Assembly: GCA_038845865.1 (NCBI GenBank)
Contig: JAWBQJ010000005.1
Span: forward strand, 1-64,000
Source: Desulfurococcaceae archaeon
GTDB taxonomy: Archaea > Thermoproteota > Thermoprotei_A > Sulfolobales > Desulfurococcaceae
Reading direction: 5' to 3'
Length of the DNA: 64,000 bases
The first letter of the stretch is position 1; the number at the start of each line of letters is the position of its first letter. This document shows, piece by piece, positions 60,902 through 64,000 of this stretch. The notes under the pieces were generated by a model that worked only from the letters and a program-made list of their open reading frames with translations, ran no database searches and was not told where the DNA came from. A program made the translations under genes and the position numbers.

Positions 60902-61086
60902 CTTACAGATAATAACTCTTCAGCGAAGGCGGTTATGCATGCTTTATCAATAGTTCTCGGTATACGCAGGTGCGAGGAAGGCGAAGGCTAGGTACTTGAG
61001 GTACTAATAGGATTAGGGGGTGCGCTCGCAGAAAATCTCTCACGTTTTCTCGAACGCATGTTCTTTAAAGGAATTGGCGTTAACAG

Positions 61087-61506
61087 CTATCTATGTGTAA
61101 ACGCCTTTTCAACGTCGCTGCCTAGTTCAACTAGGAATGCTTCTATGAATGGGTTTACTATGCCTTTCACAAGGTGCCCTGCAAGTACGTTACCTGGCGT
61201 GGCCAGCGTTACATGCACGTGCACGCTTACGTCACCGTCTTGCTTTACGAGGTAGTTTCCAGTCATTGATGAGACTTCTAGGACGGTTTCACCCGCTTTA
61301 ATTTCACGGATTAAATACCTTCTTGAAGCGGGGTCAAAGTGGCCTACTTCGGCGTACTCTAGGCCACCAATACCCAGTATAATGCCTCCTTTTAAGCCTC
61401 GAGACAGTATGTATTCCTTTAAGAAGTCGTGTATTGTGCTCTTCTCAGGTATTTTAACCGCATAAACGATTACCATATCCTCATCCCATTGAAATTGCGT
61501 GTTCAT
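61087..61506 (-). CDS. PPC/DUF296 domain protein
   Basis: 139 residues covering one complete PPC (DUF296) domain: ILGIGGLEYAEVGHFDPASR, SSMTGNYLVKQDGDVSVHVH, then TLATPGNVLAGHLVKGIVNP with three His (two in VHVHV and one in AGHLV) at the metal-binding positions, ending FIEAFLVEL. In plants the domain sits on AT-hook proteins; stand-alone prokaryotic forms are trimers of unknown function. Start ATG 61506. Confidence 0.92.
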   Translation of the reverse strand: MNTQFQWDEDMVIVYAVKIPEKSTIHDFLKEYILSRGLKGGIILGIGGLEYAEVGHFDPASRRYLIREIKAGETVLEVSSMTGNYLVKQDGDVSVHVHVTLATPGNVLAGHLVKGIVNPFIEAFLVELGSDVEKAFTHR

Positions 61507-61602
61507 AGCTTTTAACTCTAATCGCTTTATTTACGAGGACTGGTAGTGTAGCGGTGCGTAGGGCCCGTGATGGCGTCAATTACTTTAAGATGCTCTTGTG
61601 CT

Positions 61603-62817
61603 TTATAGAATAACTTCGTTTTCACCTAGTACCTCGGCACCATATAGTTGTATAAATAGTGTTTTTACAATCCTCCTCCTCAGCTCTCTCTCTGAGACTA
61701 TTTTCTCTTGCACGATCTTCTTACATTTTCTCGTAATTTTCTTCTTTGAAGTGCAACTGAACTCTTCCGGGCAGATGCGTGTTTCTGAGCACAGGCTTCT
61801 TATTAACGGTATGGGCAACCCGTACCACGAATACCCAATAATGCTCTTTCCCTCTTCCACCTTGCTATTGCCTCTTCTACGTAAGCGCACTACTAGCATA
61901 ATCATGACGATCAACGCCGCGACGTTCAGGCACGTGAAGAAGCATGTTTCCCTCTCAATGGTAACTATTAGTTGGTATGTATACCGTGCAGGGTTAATCA
62001 GCAGTTTCAACTTCTCGCTAAACGGCATGTCACTTGCCAAGACTTCACGTGGCGTTAGGATTCTTGCATTGTACTTGCTCCCTTCAACTAGAAATACCTT
62101 TCCACGAGTAGTACCGATACCCCTACACACCTCGCTGATTATGCCCCGAAGAAGTAGAGTGTATGGATTGTACTCGTTTAGGGGTGTTAAAGCTGAATTA
62201 GTGGCTAGAGTCCCGTCGCCTAGAACGAGAACACTCGAATTACTAAGCCTACAGAGCGCGCCTATGGGAATGCCGTCTACGTACCCCACGTACCTGCAGG
62301 TCTTGTTATCATGCACTCTCACAGGTGAGGCGTACGCGAATGCCACTCTCAATCTTGCCCCGTACACTTCAATGGTACCCCACACTACATACGAGCCCTC
62401 TTCGTCGACTATGTACTCGTAGCCCCTGATTTCCAGGGGCACTTTGAGGGATTTTAACACCTGGTTTCCATAAGGACCCTCATCTAGGACAATTAAACAG
62501 TAGCTTTTGTTTAAAACGAGTTCGCGCATTACGTTTAACTCCACGTCGTTGAAAGGCTTCTCCGGGGAAACCACGACTATTACATTGCAGTATTCGCTAC
62601 CAGCGTTAACAGTAGCTCCAGCCAGCGAACCCCAGTCTTCGACGATAATAACCCTCTCACCAATCATCGAGAGCAACTCCACCATGTTAGAAGTACCATC
62701 CCAGCCCGTGTTTAATGGCGAAGCACCTGCATACGTTGTTCCGGGAACGTTGCCTTCCAGCGCCACGAACACAAAAACCATTACTGCGAATAGTAGCACT
62801 AGAGCAGCCTTCTTCAT
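61603..62817 (-). CDS. DUF4350-like membrane-anchored protein, second copy
   Basis: 404 residues. Signal/anchor helix (4-20), then the DUF4350 pattern SPLNTGWDGTSNMVELLSMI and VIVVVSPEKPFNDVELNVMR, and LIVLDEGPYGNQVLKSL; a second helix at about 300-320, and a basic cytoplasmic tail with several cysteines (CSETRICPEEFSC). Compare the copy at 24459. Start ATG 62817 overlaps the small upstream gene by ATGA. Part of a minus-strand operon extending beyond the window. Confidence 0.75.
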   Translation of the reverse strand: MKKAALVLLFAVMVFVFVALEGNVPGTTYAGASPLNTGWDGTSNMVELLSMIGERVIIVEDWGSLAGATVNAGSEYCNVIVVVSPEKPFNDVELNVMRELVLNKSYCLIVLDEGPYGNQVLKSLKVPLEIRGYEYIVDEEGSYVVWGTIEVYGARLRVAFAYASPVRVHDNKTCRYVGYVDGIPIGALCRLSNSSVLVLGDGTLATNSALTPLNEYNPYTLLLRGIISEVCRGIGTTRGKVFLVEGSKYNARILTPREVLASDMPFSEKLKLLINPARYTYQLIVTIERETCFFTCLNVAALIVMIMLVVRLRRRGNSKVEEGKSIIGYSWYGLPIPLIRSLCSETRICPEEFSCTSKKKITRKCKKIVQEKIVSERELRRRIVKTLFIQLYGAEVLGENEVIL

Positions 62818-62975
62818 TTACCTTTCTCACCTACATACGAAAGCACAATTAACCCGATAAATAGTGCTACGAAAGAAGCAACGTACCTCTGTAAAACCGC
62901 TAGTAGTATAGAAACGACGAATGACGCGAGTGCAAAGACAACACACAACGTGTTCACTTTCTCGCTAAGCACCAT
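62814..62975 (-). CDS. 53-residue membrane protein
   Basis: A small gene: ATG 62975 preceded by GGAGGT at good spacing, 11-base overlap with the upstream gene and a 4-base ATGA overlap with the next. The product begins MVLSEKVNTLC and has two hydrophobic helices (about 9-27 and 31-47) with a basic turn between and a Lys-ending tail. The tight coupling on both sides shows that it is real. Family unknown; small two-helix proteins also occur in the first DUF58/DUF4350 cluster (22449). Confidence 0.72.
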   Translation of the reverse strand: MVLSEKVNTLCVVFALASFVVSILLAVLQRYVASFVALFIGLIVLSYVGEKGK

Positions 62976-63501
62976 GTAGTACCTCCTCTAGCAGTTTGAA
63001 TGCGTGTTCGAAGTATTCAACGTCACGGTCGTTAATTAACCCTGCGAAGAATAGCGTGGTGAAGAGCGCAAGGACGACTACACTAGTGTACGTTGTTTTG
63101 CGTTTCCCGTGAATCCTTCTAGTAGCGTTAACCACGATTACTAAGATCACCGCACTTATTGCTAGCGACAAGTATACGTTGCCCACTAAGGAAATCAAGG
63201 CACGCTCTAACAGTCCGCCGAGCATGACTACGAAGAGCAGGTTCACGAATACATCGCGAAACGTCACTACGCGTAGTCTTGAAGGTAGTTTGATAGGGCC
63301 TTCTTCGACGACGCCTAGTTTAAAGTACGTAATGTGCACTCTAGTAATGTAATGTAACGAGAACGCAGTAACCAGTAGCGTCACCAGCGTCCTCAACGGA
63401 GAGTAGGAGAAAGCAATTGACGCCGCTACGACCATTATCATCACGAGCAACGGCAGAATATACAGAAACGCGTGGTTAACTCTGAATTTAGGCATTCGCA
63501 T
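62965..63501 (-). CDS. polytopic membrane protein, unknown, in DUF4129/DUF4350 operon
   Basis: 178 residues with five hydrophobic segments; the loop after the second (about 63-85) contains the charged VVEEGPIKLPSRLRVVTFRD. Family not recognised. Start ATG 63501 directly abuts the preceding stop. It takes the position of the protein at 21045 in the first cluster and may be its counterpart. Confidence 0.68.
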   Translation of the reverse strand: MRMPKFRVNHAFLYILPLLVMIMVVAASIAFSYSPLRTLVTLLVTAFSLHYITRVHITYFKLGVVEEGPIKLPSRLRVVTFRDVFVNLLFVVMLGGLLERALISLVGNVYLSLAISAVILVIVVNATRRIHGKRKTTYTSVVVLALFTTLFFAGLINDRDVEYFEHAFKLLEEVLHGA

Positions 63502-63993
63502 TCACTTTAATGAATCTATTAGCCGTAATAGAGGCTTTACATCCAGTTCCATGCCGCCATACCTAGCATATTCATAGCCGTACAGTAATGTTTCGAGGAC
63601 CGCTATTTTAACGGGGTCTTTTATTCTACTGGAGAGCAGCGAATACGCCTCCCTATGAGTAGTTGACTTTGTTATGACCACGTTGTACTTAGAGGAGAGT
63701 TCGTGTACCACGTCCCAGAACCTCTCGAAGAACGCGGCCTTCTCACTCCTGAACACGAGGCCTTCTTGGTTGCTCACAACCCACCGCGGTTTTCCCACCG
63801 CCCATTCCTTAAGAATGCTAACCATAGTCATTAAAATGCCCTTCTTATACGCTACTATCAGAAAGGACAGTACCGGTAACGTGATCGAGATGTACTGTAG
63901 GTAACCTAATAGGTGACCGCTCTCAGCTTTCCCCTGAACTATGTGAATAGATTTGTTTTTTCCTTCCTTAAAGGCTACCATACCTCCTTTCAC
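63502..63993 (-). CDS. DUF4129-like membrane protein
   Basis: 163 residues. One membrane helix (about 28-58), then a cytoplasmic helical domain with THREAYSLLSSRI and LLYGYEYARYGG, which is the DUF4129 C-terminal pattern (T-x-x-E ... Y-E-x-x-R/Y-G). Such domains accompany MoxR and DUF58. The start GTG 63993 lies seven bases from the window edge; the rest of the operon (probably MoxR and DUF58) should follow beyond it. It is clearly in one transcript with the next three genes. Confidence 0.65.
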   Translation of the reverse strand: MKGGMVAFKEGKNKSIHIVQGKAESGHLLGYLQYISITLPVLSFLIVAYKKGILMTMVSILKEWAVGKPRWVVSNQEGLVFRSEKAAFFERFWDVVHELSSKYNVVITKSTTHREAYSLLSSRIKDPVKIAVLETLLYGYEYARYGGMELDVKPLLRLIDSLK

Positions 63994-64000
63994 ATCCTGG

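Noticed and set aside
60097-62422. Long plus-strand ORFs (200 and 274 codons) opposite the coiled-coil and DUF4350 genes
   Set aside because: Ser/Leu/Thr-rich translations typical of antisense frames; the minus-strand genes have overlaps, ribosome binding sites and family matches.
1-64000. CRISPR arrays, rRNA, intact transposons
   Set aside because: No regularly spaced repeats, no rRNA-like sequence and no transposase motif were seen on either strand.

Overview
The window reads as chromosomal DNA of an anaerobic, heterotrophic, probably hyperthermophilic archaeon of the Thermoproteota (crenarchaeal side). This rests on gene content and style: GTG and TTG starts are common, genes are tightly overlapping, short TATA-type promoters with little or no leader are visible, and many families are typical of that group (Tfx regulator, stand-alone GMP synthase PP-ATPase subunit, short alpha-glucan phosphorylase, GH57 amylases, DUF973, DUF1616, archaeosortase, NitrOD5-like protein). 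The lineage cannot be fixed below phylum from this sequence. I found no rRNA, tRNA, CRISPR array or intact insertion sequence.

Layout. 0-12.5 kb: mixed single genes (secreted protein, FUN14-like protein, nitroreductase, a large gingipain-like surface peptidase, a sugar-isomerase-like protein, Tfx regulator, Na+/H+ antiporter, GMP synthase subunit B), with gene remnants between some of them. 12.7-17.3 kb: flippase, then a translationally coupled trio of a HypE-like protein and two related radical SAM proteins. 17.5-32.8 kb: sixteen same-strand genes, nearly all overlapping: GT2 glycosyltransferase, archaeosortase fused to an EpsI-like domain, MoxR ATPase, several membrane proteins, DUF4129-like, DUF4350-like and DUF58 proteins, a DUF1616 protein split into two genes in reversed order, two FtsX-type permeases, a GT-C-like membrane protein and a LolD-type ATPase. 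This is the best candidate for an undescribed system: an archaeosortase-centred machine for making, sorting or exporting surface proteins.

33.4-41.2 kb: glycogen (alpha-glucan) metabolism: phosphorylase, a winged-helix regulator, two GH57 enzymes, glycogen synthase, and a class II aldolase. The regulator and one GH57 enzyme share a DUF5752-like domain. 41.4-54.5 kb: a one-directional block with a glycyl radical enzyme whose visible active-site residues match trans-4-hydroxy-L-proline dehydratase (HypD), its activase, an LDH2-family reductase, two Asp/Glu/hydantoin racemase-like proteins, a complete Opp/Dpp-type peptide importer and a DUF917 protein. Palindromes (TTACGCGTAA copies and ATGTGTATTACACAT) sit at its promoters. 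The simplest reading is uptake and fermentation of hydroxyproline-containing peptides.

54.6-64 kb: a Cys-rich membrane protein, a decayed gene, a DUF401 transporter, an amidohydrolase (peptidase-like), a DUF973 protein with an out-of-frame tail, a coiled-coil RHH-like protein whose coding signal begins before any normal start codon, a PPC/DUF296 protein, and a second, partial DUF4129/DUF4350 gene set that runs off the right edge. Several intergenic stretches hold frameshifted gene remnants, so the region shows ongoing gene decay.
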